Assembly (NCBI GenBank): GCA_026390115.1
Contig: JAPLGO010000024.1
Span: 1 to 64,000 of the forward strand
From: Campylobacterales bacterium
GTDB lineage: Bacteria > Campylobacterota > Campylobacteria > Campylobacterales > Sulfurimonadaceae
Direction: 5' to 3'
DNA length: 64,000 bases
The notes under the pieces were generated by a model, which saw only the letters and a list, made by a program, of their open reading frames with translations, did not search any database and was not told where the DNA came from. The position numbers and the translations under genes are program-made. Positions 18,026-26,894 of the stretch are shown here, in pieces. Position 1 is the stretch's first letter, and each line of letters starts with the position of its first letter.

Positions 18026-19966
18026 TTGAAATCCCTACTTATTAGGCTTACTCTTGGTTTGAGTGAGCAGGACATCACCCCCGAAGAAAGAGTCCATGTC
18101 AACAACTTCTTCGCAAAAAACTATCTCACTTTTAAAGACAGTGTCTATAAATTTAACTCTAAATACCGTGCAGGAACTCTAGGGCTTGTTCAAAAAGGGA
18201 CAGCCTATTTAAATGTTATCGGAGAGAATGTCCGTGATCTATTTATCGGCGAAGGCGATTTAGGAACGGCAAAAGAAGGTGACCTCATTATTGCCCAAAG
18301 ACTTTTGGGCAAAATGGGAACTCCAAGTGCAAAGATAGCAGAAATTGTAGGTCGTGCCGTGAGCTACAGTGTTGCTTACATCATTCAAAAAGGTACCCAT
18401 CGCTCTTTGGTTGACTTGAAAACTGATTTTCCAATTGGTGCAGAGATGAGCGATGAAAAGCTAAATGCTTATGAAGTCGGCGATGTCTTTAAAATCGACA
18501 ATCAAGAAAATGCCGTTATGGAAAAACTTGGAAATATCAACGACCCTCTGGTTGACGAGAAGATAGTCTTAGCCCAGTTCAACAAACATGATGAATTTTC
18601 TGAGGAAGTTTTAGAAATTGCAAAATCTTTTCAACCCGTTGATGCGCACAAATATCCAAATAGAAAAGATTTAAGAGATTTACCGTTTTGCACCATCGAC
18701 CCTGTTACAGCAAAAGATTTTGATGATGCAATCTACTGGGATGACAATAATACAACTCTGTATGTAGCAATAGCCGATGTGAGCGAATATGTAACACCTT
18801 TTGGTGCAATAGACAACGAAGCAATTTATAGATGTTTCTCTATCTATCTTCCACACCGCTCTATTCCTATGCTCCCCCGAGAGCTAAGTGAAACCCTCTG
18901 CTCTCTCCAGCCTCATGTAGACAGACTCGCCTATGTTTTTGAAATAAAATTAGATTTAAATACATTAGAAGTTACTAAGTCAAAAGTGTATGAGGCAATA
19001 ATTCACTCTGCTAGAAGATTTAATTATGAAGAAATTGATGAGTTTTTTGAAGGTAAACTGGGAGCCAAAAATGATGAAGAGATAAAAATCTTTGAATATA
19101 TAAAAAAGCTCAGACCGATCACCGATGCCCTCAAAGCAAAAAGATTAAAAGTGGGCTATGACTTTCGCTCAAATGAACTGGAGATGTTTATAGATGAGAA
19201 ATCAAATCTGACACATACAACTTATGCCCAGGAGACCCCATCACATGCCCTCATAGAAGATTGTATGCTATTAGCAAACAAAGAGGCAGCGAAGCAGTTT
19301 GACAGAGGAATATTCAGAATTCACGAACCTCCAAGTCAGATGAAACTTCAAATTCTCTACCAAGAGCTAGCTGGAATTGGCATGTTTATAGATATTAAGC
19401 ACTCCATCAAAGAGACCATTTCGGATATACAAAAACAGGCAAGGGATATGGGTCTTGAGTCAGAGGTCGATACGCTTATAATCCGTTCACAGATGCAGGC
19501 TAGATATTCTCCACTCAATTCGGGTCACTTTGGATTGGGCTTTGAGCAGTACACCCACTTTACTTCGCCAATTCGCAGATATTCTGATTTAATCGTACAC
19601 AGACTTTTAAAAGCTATTGCCAATAATGATACAGTGGAAGGCTCTTATGTTCTAAGAAATATTGAAGCACTCAGCATGACAATAAGCGAAAAAGAGAGAG
19701 AAGCAAGTACAATAGAAAATGAATTTATGGCTAGAAAATTTGCAAAATGGGCTGCAGAGCATATCGGTGAGAGTTTTAAAGCCCGCATCAATGCAACAGA
19801 CCCTGATGTAAAAGCTGAACTCCATGATGAAATTATTGGAGCAAGGCTCAATATTACTTCGAATGAGAATGTGGTTCTATTTGAAGATGTTTATGCAAAG
19901 ATAGAGAGTGTTGACATAGCTAAAGCAAAAATATTTGCGAGTGCTATAAAAAGAGATGAAGAGTAA
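18026..19966 (+). CDS. rnr: RNase R/VacB-type 3'-5' exoribonuclease
   Basis: RNB-family exonuclease that degrades structured RNA in the 3'-5' direction. The 646 residues hold N-terminal OB/cold-shock-like domains and the RNB catalytic domain (about 215-560). The metal-binding motif DPVTAKDFDDAIYW carries the Asp cluster, and AIADVSEYV, HRSIPMLPRELSE and FTSPIRRYSDLIVHR follow. The C-terminal part is a short, weakly S1-like region. It is shorter than E. coli RNase R (about 813) but similar to other Campylobacterota enzymes. The start is TTG, seven bases after the HDOD stop, without an obvious Shine-Dalgarno. The stop overlaps the holA ATG by one base. Confidence 0.93.
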   Translation: MKSLLIRLTLGLSEQDITPEERVHVNNFFAKNYLTFKDSVYKFNSKYRAGTLGLVQKGTAYLNVIGENVRDLFIGEGDLGTAKEGDLIIAQRLLGKMGTPSAKIAEIVGRAVSYSVAYIIQKGTHRSLVDLKTDFPIGAEMSDEKLNAYEVGDVFKIDNQENAVMEKLGNINDPLVDEKIVLAQFNKHDEFSEEVLEIAKSFQPVDAHKYPNRKDLRDLPFCTIDPVTAKDFDDAIYWDDNNTTLYVAIADVSEYVTPFGAIDNEAIYRCFSIYLPHRSIPMLPRELSETLCSLQPHVDRLAYVFEIKLDLNTLEVTKSKVYEAIIHSARRFNYEEIDEFFEGKLGAKNDEEIKIFEYIKKLRPITDALKAKRLKVGYDFRSNELEMFIDEKSNLTHTTYAQETPSHALIEDCMLLANKEAAKQFDRGIFRIHEPPSQMKLQILYQELAGIGMFIDIKHSIKETISDIQKQARDMGLESEVDTLIIRSQMQARYSPLNSGHFGLGFEQYTHFTSPIRRYSDLIVHRLLKAIANNDTVEGSYVLRNIEALSMTISEKEREASTIENEFMARKFAKWAAEHIGESFKARINATDPDVKAELHDEIIGARLNITSNENVVLFEDVYAKIESVDIAKAKIFASAIKRDEE

Positions 19967-20928
19967 TGTACAAAAGCGAATTAGACAAACATATTCAAAA
20001 CAAATCTACTTCAAACAGTTTTGTTCTTTTTGGAGAGAGCACTTTTTTTATAGATACCTATACAAAAAAAGTCTCAGATGTTGAAGATGGTTCTATACTC
20101 TCGTTTTACCATGACGAGTATGATTTTGGCTCTGCAAAAGCCCATTTATCGCAAGGCTCTCTCTTTGGAGACAGAAATGTTTTAGTTATTAAAAGCGAAA
20201 AAAAAGTAGATAAGAAAGAGATAGATGTTTTTATCGAGCTTTGCGAAAAAAATCCTGACAATGTTTTTATCTATGCCTACTACGGAAGTGACCATAAGGT
20301 TTATGCAAAAGCATTTGACAAAAAAAGCACTATGAGTGTGAGATTTTTTCATCCAAAAGAGTATGAAGCACAAACAATAGTATCTCAAATCGCAAAAGAG
20401 AAAGAGGTAAATATAGATAACTACTCAATTATTCACCTCCTTCAAATTCACAACGGCGATATCGCTCTTGCCTGCAATGAGATAGAAAAATTCAGGATTT
20501 ACGACAGAGCAATTACAATCAAAGATATAGACAGTTTGGTTCACGGGCTGGCAGAAATAAACTTAGATGATTTTATAAAAAAGCTGCTCAATAAGAAGGA
20601 TTTTATAGAGGATTTAAACAACTTACTCGAACATGGAGAGGATGAGATAAGGGTAATAACCGCCATAACAAGCTACATAACTCAGCTCTACATGTTTAAC
20701 ATTTACATAAGGGTGAACGGCGCTCCGAACGCTCAGGAGATAATAGGCTACTCTCCTCCAAAACCCATAATAGATGAGAAGGCAGCGCTATCACTAAAAT
20801 TTAAGCCGAACATATACTACAAACTGCATGAGCTTCTGCTAAACAGCGAACTAAAAATGAAAAGTTCCAATGTGGATAAAGGTGCAATTTTGCTCTCAAC
20901 GCTTATCAGGGTTCAGAAACTTATATAA
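19966..20928 (+). CDS. holA: DNA polymerase III delta subunit
   Basis: HolA is the delta subunit of the clamp loader that opens the beta sliding clamp. The 320-residue protein shows the divergent delta pattern: an N-terminal RecA-like domain (FVLFGESTFFIDTYTKKV, SLFGDRNVLVIKSEKK), lacking a P-loop as expected. A middle lid region follows (ALACNEIEKFRIYDRAITIKDIDSLVHGLAEINLDDFI), then a helical C-terminal collar (ITQLYMFNIYIRVNG, LLLNSELKMKSSNVDKG). It starts on the last base of the RNase stop codon. The other clamp-loader gene here, dnaX, is far away. Confidence 0.88.
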   Translation: MYKSELDKHIQNKSTSNSFVLFGESTFFIDTYTKKVSDVEDGSILSFYHDEYDFGSAKAHLSQGSLFGDRNVLVIKSEKKVDKKEIDVFIELCEKNPDNVFIYAYYGSDHKVYAKAFDKKSTMSVRFFHPKEYEAQTIVSQIAKEKEVNIDNYSIIHLLQIHNGDIALACNEIEKFRIYDRAITIKDIDSLVHGLAEINLDDFIKKLLNKKDFIEDLNNLLEHGEDEIRVITAITSYITQLYMFNIYIRVNGAPNAQEIIGYSPPKPIIDEKAALSLKFKPNIYYKLHELLLNSELKMKSSNVDKGAILLSTLIRVQKLI

Positions 20929-20946
20929 AATTATTCAGGGAAAAAG

Positions 20947-21375
20947 ATGAACAATCAAACAATCAAAACAAACAGATATTTTGAGATAAACGATATTGAA
21001 AAACATTTAGAGAGTGTTGAGTATATTATTATGGCAGCACCTGCACCTGAACATTTTAGCGATACTCCAATTCACTTCACCATCTTTTTAAATACAGATG
21101 AGAGTCTGCCAAAAGAGATTCAAAAAGCAGTTTTAGATAAATTTTTGCAAGAGAATAACATCAAGACCCCAAAAGAGCTTATGAGCCAAATTATGGCCGT
21201 TGGATTTGCTCAAAGCACACAAGAGACACCGATGCCCATGCTTTTAATCAAACCTCAAGATATAAGTTCCATTCCGCATACCGCGATGTTTGTGATGGAT
21301 TTTTTAGCAGACTCAGATAACTTTAGCGAAGCAAAAGAGAAAAGTTTAACCGGCTGGAGTTATAGCCATATTTGA
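20947..21375 (+). CDS. conserved protein of unknown function
   Basis: I do not recognise the family. The 142-residue soluble protein has no signal peptide, no cysteines and a methionine-rich patch (ETPMPMLLIKP). It looks alpha/beta, with EYIIMAAPAPEHF and IHFTIFLNTDE strands followed by a helix. It starts 18 bases after holA with an AGGGA ribosome site, so it is likely the last gene of the HDOD-rnr-holA run. A set of three palindromes follows its stop. Confidence 0.65.
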   Translation: MNNQTIKTNRYFEINDIEKHLESVEYIIMAAPAPEHFSDTPIHFTIFLNTDESLPKEIQKAVLDKFLQENNIKTPKELMSQIMAVGFAQSTQETPMPMLLIKPQDISSIPHTAMFVMDFLADSDNFSEAKEKSLTGWSYSHI

Positions 21376-21394
21376 TATTTCCGCAAACAAATCT

Positions 21395-21478
21395 CACAAA
21401 GCTTGCTTTGTGTAGCTTTAGGGGGTTGTAGGGACAAGTTTGTCCCTGCCACTCAAATGGGCTTCGCTCATTTGAGTG
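21395..21478. repeat. three consecutive perfect palindromes (REP-like or terminator array)
   Basis: Three hairpins follow each other in 84 bases between convergent genes. The first is CACAAAGC-TT-GCTTTGTG (21395-21412). The second is AGGGACAA-GT-TTGTCCCT (21430-21447), which can extend by a G-T and a G-C pair. The third is CACTCAAATGGGC-TTC-GCTCATTTGAGTG (21450-21478), with one G-T pair. They differ in sequence, and the loops are only 2-3 bases. The segment is richer in G and C than its surroundings. It could be a two-way terminator, a REP/MITE-like mobile palindrome, or both. Confidence 0.75.
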
Positions 21479-21489
21479 TGTAACATTAG

Positions 21490-22095
21490 TTATAGTACCC
21501 CATAAAAGAGGCGTTTTGAACTATTTTCATTCGGAAGAAGAAGCTTTTGCAACTCTGCCGAGACTTTGGAGTAATAAGGATTTCCTGCTACACGACCGTT
21601 ATAGGCATTTATAGCCTTGTAAGTGGATCCATGCTTTTTGTAGCACTCCCATAAAATTGCAGCCGAAACATTAAGATTTGTCTCTTGGTTTAAAAGGCTG
21701 TGAAGTGATATTTTCATCCCGGCAAGCACATCCTTATGAATATTATTAACTTGCATCAGCCCGATATCAAAGCTTGGATAGTGATTATTGTCCAAAAAGC
21801 TAATAACATATTTAGCTTGAGTAATATTTTCGTTCTCTATCGTTACCACTTTTGTAAAAGTTTTATAAGGGATACCTCTGTTGTTAAGCATAAGATAGAG
21901 TTTGTCGAGTTGTATTTTGCTTAACTTTTGGTAATTTACAGATACATTGAGTGGGTGAAGGTCGCTCTCAACTTTAGAAATCGCGTAGAGTAACCTCGGA
22001 TCTATTCCGTAGGTATCGCCTGTACGAATCCACATATTTGTTGCAGCGTTCGCAACAGCCATCATCATTATCCACAGTAGCAACGCTCTTATCAT
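21490..22095 (-). CDS. periplasmic SLT-type lytic transglycosylase
   Basis: The 201-residue protein starts with a signal peptide (ALLLWIMMMAVANAA) and holds a lysozyme-like SLT domain. The catalytic glutamate lies in YAISKVESDLHPLNVSVN, the family GLMQ motif in DIGLMQVNNIH, and the AYN motif in AINAYNGRVAG. These enzymes cut the glycan chain of peptidoglycan to leave anhydro-MurNAc ends, often to make room for envelope machines; VirB1-type relatives are similar in size. No secretion genes are nearby. AAGGA precedes the ATG, and the stop faces the palindrome array. Confidence 0.9.
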   Translation of the reverse strand: MIRALLLWIMMMAVANAATNMWIRTGDTYGIDPRLLYAISKVESDLHPLNVSVNYQKLSKIQLDKLYLMLNNRGIPYKTFTKVVTIENENITQAKYVISFLDNNHYPSFDIGLMQVNNIHKDVLAGMKISLHSLLNQETNLNVSAAILWECYKKHGSTYKAINAYNGRVAGNPYYSKVSAELQKLLLPNENSSKRLFYGVL

Positions 22096-22137
22096 TATTT
22101 ATTATTTCCTTGCTTTAAAACTAGTAGTTTTGCTCTC

Positions 22138-23424
22138 TCAAGCAAATATAGTTCCTTTTTTTTCTATAGCCGCGACACTCTTTGCAATATTTTTTGAGAG
22201 ATTTTCATAGCTCTTAGATGTAACCAAAATATTATCTTCAATTCTTATCCCTATTCCACGGTATTTTTTAGGAATAGATTTGTCGTTTTTGTCACAGTAG
22301 ATTGCCGGCTCTATTGTTAAGACCATGCCAGCAACTAGAGGTATTTCTGTATCGTTGTGATACTTATAAGGTGCCTCGTCATGAACATCAAGCCCCATCC
22401 AATGACCTATGCCATGCGGAAAATATTTTTTATGCTTCTTTTTTTTGATAAGTTTTTTGTAATCACCCTTGAATATCCCAAGTTTTATCATCCCTAAGGT
22501 GAGTAACTTTTCAGCTCTTACCTGAAGAGTGCTTCTTTTTTCATGCGGCTTTACCATCTTTATGATTTTTTTCTGGACACCCAAAACCATATTATAGAGC
22601 TCCCTCTGTGGTTTTGTAAACCTGCCATTTACCGGTATAGTTCTGGTTATGTCGCTTGCGTAATACTCATATTCGCATCCCGCATCTATCAAAACAAGTT
22701 CTCCCTCTTTGAGCATTTTGTCGTTCTTTATATAGTGAAGCGTATTAGCAGAGTTTCCGCCTGCCACAATAGAGGTGTAAGCATCGCTGTATGCACCGTT
22801 TGATTTAAAAATATACTCTATTTCAGCTTGTAGTACATATTCAGGTTTACCCTTTTTATCAAGTTGCATTGCTTTATGATGCGCCTCTTTTGTGATTTTT
22901 ATCGCTTTTTTTATCAGCTCAATCTCTGCGGTTGATTTAATCAATCGCATCTCACCGATGATAAGTGCAATATTTTTATGCGCAAATATCCCTTTAGACT
23001 CTCTCTTGAGCATCTTTATTTTCGAATAATCTAAGCTAAAATCATAATAGAGAGATTTTTTATTAACCAAAAACTCTTTGAGCTTCTCTTGCAGTTTACT
23101 CATGGCATAAACTTCATCCACCAAAAATTTCTCTTTAGCTCTCTTCTCTCCCAACCTTTTTCCACTCCAAAGCTCTGCTTTTTTATCTTTACCCTGCACA
23201 AACAGAATAGTTTTCAGTCCCTTATTTGTCTTTACAAAAACTAGCGCTGAGTTATCCTCTTTAAATCCGCTCAAATAGTAAAAATTACTATTTTGTCTAT
23301 AAGGATATTCAGTGTCGTTTGAGCGGCTTTTAAGCTCTGTGCTAAATAAAACTGCGATAGAGTAATTGGAGAGTTTTACTCCAAGAGCATCTCTTCTTGC
23401 TTTGTACTCTGACTCTGTAATCAT
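22138..23424 (-). CDS. pepP: Xaa-Pro aminopeptidase (M24B)
   Basis: This cytosolic metallopeptidase removes N-terminal residues that precede proline. The AMP_N domain (about 1-130) contains LFSTELKSRSNDTEYPYRQNSNFYYLSGF-type sequence. The pita-bread catalytic domain holds the di-metal ligands: LIDAGCEYEYYASDITRTIP (two Asp), HGIGHWMGLDVHD (His), TIEPAIY (Glu) and GIRIEDNILV (Glu). The 428-residue length is normal. Its ATG overlaps the stop of the lipoprotein gene in an ATGA, so it is translated with the end of the MCE operon, though a shared function is not expected. Confidence 0.95.
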   Translation of the reverse strand: MITESEYKARRDALGVKLSNYSIAVLFSTELKSRSNDTEYPYRQNSNFYYLSGFKEDNSALVFVKTNKGLKTILFVQGKDKKAELWSGKRLGEKRAKEKFLVDEVYAMSKLQEKLKEFLVNKKSLYYDFSLDYSKIKMLKRESKGIFAHKNIALIIGEMRLIKSTAEIELIKKAIKITKEAHHKAMQLDKKGKPEYVLQAEIEYIFKSNGAYSDAYTSIVAGGNSANTLHYIKNDKMLKEGELVLIDAGCEYEYYASDITRTIPVNGRFTKPQRELYNMVLGVQKKIIKMVKPHEKRSTLQVRAEKLLTLGMIKLGIFKGDYKKLIKKKKHKKYFPHGIGHWMGLDVHDEAPYKYHNDTEIPLVAGMVLTIEPAIYCDKNDKSIPKKYRGIGIRIEDNILVTSKSYENLSKNIAKSVAAIEKKGTIFA

Positions 23425-24017
23425 TTACAAACCTTAGAAAACCACTCGTTTATTTGAGAGAGAACATCATAGAGCGCACCGTCAAGTGCAATCACTCCAC
23501 CCTCTGAATCAAGTGTTTTAGCAACTACTTTTGAGCTGAAGGTTTTTGTGGAGAGTACACTGTTTGTATTCGAATCAATCAGCGTTAATGTTATTACGAC
23601 ACTGGAGTATGACTCTCTGAAATCTTCACTGTAGTACTGCATAAAATCTTCTATATTCGTCTCGAGTATCAGGTCATTTTTGCTTCTAGACTTTGAAACT
23701 TGAACACTCTTAAAAAGATTTGCATCTCTTATAAGCTCCAACAGCTTATCTGTTATGGCATGATTTGGTGAAGTTGACCATTGTGCTTGCGCATAGGCAA
23801 ACTGCTTATTTGTTCCCTGCACATAATTCATGTCAAGTGCCATAAGAGTACTTGAACTGAATGCTTCGGCAACTTTGAGAGATTTATTTGCACACCCTGT
23901 TTGGTTCAAAATCTTGCTCGGCATTTTTGAATTCAATCTGTATTCACTCTTTGGAGGAGTCATAGTAGAACATCCGCTAAACAATAAAATAGTAACTGCT
24001 ATAAAAAATAACTTCAT
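23421..24017 (-). CDS. ABC-transport auxiliary lipoprotein of the MCE system
   Basis: A lipoprotein signal (MKLFFIAVTILLFSGCST) leads into an ABC_trans_aux/PqiC-like domain. Sequence such as SKILNQTGCANKSLKVAEAFSS, FAYAQAQWSTSPNHAITDKLLELI and DLILETNIEDFMQYY resembles the outer-membrane partners of MCE transporters. The track start adds 30 residues from the overlap with the MCE gene. The ATG at 24017 has GGGGAGA upstream and a proper lipobox just after, so it is chosen. As the fourth gene of the permease-ATPase-MCE set, it probably anchors the system at the outer membrane (inference). Confidence 0.82.
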   Translation of the reverse strand: MKLFFIAVTILLFSGCSTMTPPKSEYRLNSKMPSKILNQTGCANKSLKVAEAFSSSTLMALDMNYVQGTNKQFAYAQAQWSTSPNHAITDKLLELIRDANLFKSVQVSKSRSKNDLILETNIEDFMQYYSEDFRESYSSVVITLTLIDSNTNSVLSTKTFSSKVVAKTLDSEGGVIALDGALYDVLSQINEWFSKVCK

Positions 24018-24018
24018 T

Positions 24019-24981
24019 TTATTTCTCCCCTGGACCTTTTTTGGTCTCTTCTTGTTTAAACAGAATATCTCCCGGGCTTCTCTCATAAGCATGGAGCGTA
24101 TCCTCAATTTTTATCATCAAGCCCTGCATCTCTAAAAGAGTGTTATTCATGGTTGGAACAACATCGCTGGATATCTCTTTAAGATTAAATTCGCCGCTTG
24201 AAACTGCCCTTTTCACCTCGTCCATCGCACTTTTAATACCTTTGTAGCTCTCCATGATAGAAGAAAGAGAAGAGGATGTGCTCTCCTCCCATTTGCCACT
24301 TTTATCTATAAGCTTATCAACATTCGGTGCGATTTTAGTAAACTCTTTACTCACTTGGTCTATGTTTTTTGCACTTGAGTGGAGATGATTGACACTCTCC
24401 TCATCCAAAAGTTTCTCCATTTTATCCATAAATCCTGCGGTTCTTTGAAGTACTAGCGTTATCTGTTTTTGGTTCTCTTCATTTAAGAGCTTCTCGGTTT
24501 GAGCGAGAGTTGCTGAGAGTTTTGTTGATACAGAGCCAAGGGAAGACTCAATGTTTTCAAAAAAAGATGGAGCACTCTTTATTGCCGGATACTTTTCTCC
24601 ATCTTTTACTTGTAATTCGGGCGCCTCGTTTGAACCCATGTCCAAGTTTATATAACTCAGACCTGTAATCCCCTGTGCGGTAAGTTTCGCTATCGTATCT
24701 TCTTTTATAGGAGTGTTTTTTAAGATGGTTACAAGAACCTCTACCTGCTCCGAGTTTTTGGCATTTATCTGCAGCTTTGAGACTTTGCCAACCGCGATTC
24801 CTCTATACTTTACCGGTGCATCTATGTTTAGACCCAAAATAGATTCATTGAAGTAGATTGCGTAAGTTTTTGTCTCCTGCTCTGAGGATGGCTTTAATAG
24901 CCAATAGATAAATGCAAGCATCAATGCAACCCCAAAAAGGACTAAAGAACCGACCAGAGAGTAGTTCACTTTATTATTCAT
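24019..24981 (-). CDS. mlaD: MCE-domain (MlaD-like) lipid transport protein
   Basis: MlaD-type proteins form rings in the periplasm that pass lipids between membranes. The 320-residue product has one N-terminal membrane helix (YSLVGSLVLFGVALMLAFIYWLL) and one MCE domain (about 40-118) with ILGLNIDAPVKYRGIAVGKV, the family's signature, and GLSYINLDMGS. A long helical C-terminal region (about 150-300) contains coiled-coil repeats about lipid-channel needle proteins. A helix this long is closer to YebT/PqiB-style stalks than to short E. coli MlaD (183 residues). It is next in the operon after the ATPase gene, with a 46-base gap. Confidence 0.9.
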   Translation of the reverse strand: MNNKVNYSLVGSLVLFGVALMLAFIYWLLKPSSEQETKTYAIYFNESILGLNIDAPVKYRGIAVGKVSKLQINAKNSEQVEVLVTILKNTPIKEDTIAKLTAQGITGLSYINLDMGSNEAPELQVKDGEKYPAIKSAPSFFENIESSLGSVSTKLSATLAQTEKLLNEENQKQITLVLQRTAGFMDKMEKLLDEESVNHLHSSAKNIDQVSKEFTKIAPNVDKLIDKSGKWEESTSSSLSSIMESYKGIKSAMDEVKRAVSSGEFNLKEISSDVVPTMNNTLLEMQGLMIKIEDTLHAYERSPGDILFKQEETKKGPGEK

Positions 24982-25027
24982 ATAATTTTATCTCCATGTT
25001 TAAAAAGGCAAAAAAGCAAAATATAGG

Positions 25028-25762
25028 CTAAACCCCTCTGAAAAAAGTTTGTATAAATTCGTTTTGTACCGAAGTCACTTCACTCAGCGTTCCCTCATAT
25101 GCTATTTTCTTATTGTCTATAATTGCAACTCTGTCAAGTGTATCGTAAATTGATTTTAAATCGTGTGAAACCATAACGATAGTGAGACCCAAAAGCGAGC
25201 GAAGCTTTAAAATCAGAGCATCAAAATCTCTTGCAGAAATCGGGTCGAGTCCGCTTGTGGGCTCATCTAAAAAAAGAAGTTTTGGATCCATGGCAAGAGA
25301 ACGGGCAAGAGCCGCTTTTTTTTTCATACCGCCGCTTATCTGTGACGGATACAAAAGGGCATCCCTGCATTTTAGACCAACCAAATTGATCTTAAACTTT
25401 ACAATTTCATCTATCATTTTTGGTGATAAATCCGTGTACTCCTGAAGAGGAAGAGCAATATTTTCTGCAATACTCAGCGACGAAAAGAGTGCTCCGGCCT
25501 GAAACAATACTCCCCACTGGCGTCTTAGCTTTTGTGCATCATCCTGCCTGATATTTTCTAAGTTATACCCCAGTATCTCTATTGAGCCGCCGCCAAACTT
25601 TTGAAGCATCACCATTTCTCGCAGGAGTGTAGTTTTTCCGCACCCGCTGGGACCGAGCAAACCATAAATCTCACCCTGATTTACAGTGAGATTCAATCCG
25701 TCATGCACGACTCTATGTTCAAAAATTGTCTTAACATTCCGCACTTTAATTATAGCTTTCAT
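25028..25762 (-). CDS. mlaF: MlaF-like ABC transporter ATP-binding protein
   Basis: This ATPase drives the MCE lipid transporter. The 244-residue product has Walker A (GPSGCGKTTLLREM), Q-loop, the signature ISGGMKKKAALARSL and Walker B (LLFLDEPTSGLDP), followed by the H-loop VSHDL. The KKKAA signature is typical of MlaF/Ttg2A members. The track start at 25807 adds 15 residues. The ATG at 25762 (MKAIIKVRNVK) overlaps the permease stop in TGATG and fits family N-termini, so it is used, giving translational coupling with the permease. Confidence 0.93.
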   Translation of the reverse strand: MKAIIKVRNVKTIFEHRVVHDGLNLTVNQGEIYGLLGPSGCGKTTLLREMVMLQKFGGGSIEILGYNLENIRQDDAQKLRRQWGVLFQAGALFSSLSIAENIALPLQEYTDLSPKMIDEIVKFKINLVGLKCRDALLYPSQISGGMKKKAALARSLAMDPKLLFLDEPTSGLDPISARDFDALILKLRSLLGLTIVMVSHDLKSIYDTLDRVAIIDNKKIAYEGTLSEVTSVQNEFIQTFFRGV

Positions 25763-26883
25763 CAGATTTTCAAATTTGTAAAAGCTATCGAAAAAATCGC
25801 ATCGCAAACGATTACTGCGAATATCGATTCAACTACACTTTTAGTTGTATTAAACCCTATACTTTGCGTATCATCTTTAACCATCAAACCTCTATAAATT
25901 CCGATTGTAGCTATCAGAAATGCAAAAAATGGACCTTTGGCTATACCTATAAAGAAATGTTTCGCTGCAACAACATCTTGAAATCTATCCAGAAAAAGTT
26001 CAGGAGTAATCTGTAAATCCAAATTTGCTACAAGCATTCCGCCTAAAACTCCCATAATATCCGAGACAAAGATAAGTATCGGCATGGCAATCATGAGAGC
26101 CAGAATACGGGGTAGTACCAAAAAGGCGTAGGGGTCAAACCCCATTGTACGCATCGCATCTAACTCTTGGGTTATCTTCATAGCACCGATTTGTGCAGTA
26201 AAAGCCGAGCCGCTTCTTCCGGCTACAACTATAGCAGTAATCAAGGGCGCCAACTCTCTAAGAATAGAGATGCCAAGCATGTCAACAATAAAAATATTGG
26301 CGCCATAAAGTTTTAATTGATATGCTGACTGATACGCCACAACTAAACCAATCAAAAAACTTGTTAATGCAATAATTCCCAAGGCTTTAATAGCACTCTC
26401 ATTCATCTCAAAAGCTATCTCTTTAAATCTAATATCTTTAAATGATTTTAGGCTTTGAGCATGTGTATGAAACATCTCTCCCAAAAAAGATAAAAAATAT
26501 AAAAGTTCCATATAATTTTTATGGGTAACTTTTCCGATAATTTCCAAATAGCTCTGCTTCGGAGTATGTGGAATCTTTCCTGCGACTTGCTTCTCTTTTT
26601 TTACCAATTCAAGACTCTCTACTATCTCCTGTTTATGACATATTAGAGAATTTTGTATATTTTTTGATTGTAAATTTTTTTGTAGGGTATTGATAAATAT
26701 TGCTGCTGCGGTGTCTAATAGTTCTAACTCACTAAAATCTATGGATACGCTTTCTATTTTGGAGAGATTAATACTCTCTATTTGCTTGTGATATTTTGTA
26801 ACTAAATAGACAGTAAACTCCCCTGAAAAATTCAAGGTGAGTTTTTTGTTTACATTATTTATAGTTAAAAAAGAAGCAGTCAT
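25762..26883 (-). CDS. mlaE: MlaE-like permease fused to an N-terminal STAS domain
   Basis: The C-terminal part (about 120-373) is an MlaE/YrbE permease with five to six helices, including LIGLVVAYQSAYQLKLYGA, ELAPLITAIVVAGRSGSAFTAQIGAMK and EELDAMRTMGFDP-type sequence. The N-terminal part (about 10-105) reads as a STAS domain (SIDFSELELLDTAAAIFINTLQ), the domain that in E. coli is the separate protein MlaB. The permease and its regulatory STAS partner are thus one chain here. It lies 11 bases after cheW in the same direction, so the MCE genes may be read from the chemotaxis transcript. Confidence 0.92.
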   Translation of the reverse strand: MTASFLTINNVNKKLTLNFSGEFTVYLVTKYHKQIESINLSKIESVSIDFSELELLDTAAAIFINTLQKNLQSKNIQNSLICHKQEIVESLELVKKEKQVAGKIPHTPKQSYLEIIGKVTHKNYMELLYFLSFLGEMFHTHAQSLKSFKDIRFKEIAFEMNESAIKALGIIALTSFLIGLVVAYQSAYQLKLYGANIFIVDMLGISILRELAPLITAIVVAGRSGSAFTAQIGAMKITQELDAMRTMGFDPYAFLVLPRILALMIAMPILIFVSDIMGVLGGMLVANLDLQITPELFLDRFQDVVAAKHFFIGIAKGPFFAFLIATIGIYRGLMVKDDTQSIGFNTTKSVVESIFAVIVCDAIFSIAFTNLKI

Positions 26884-26894
26884 ATTGGTGTAGA

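Noticed and set aside
22117-22131. AAAACT-AGT-AGTTTT palindrome between pepP and the lytic transglycosylase
   Set aside because: Six mostly A-T pairs with no G-C clamp are expected by chance in such AT-rich sequence; no terminator call is justified.
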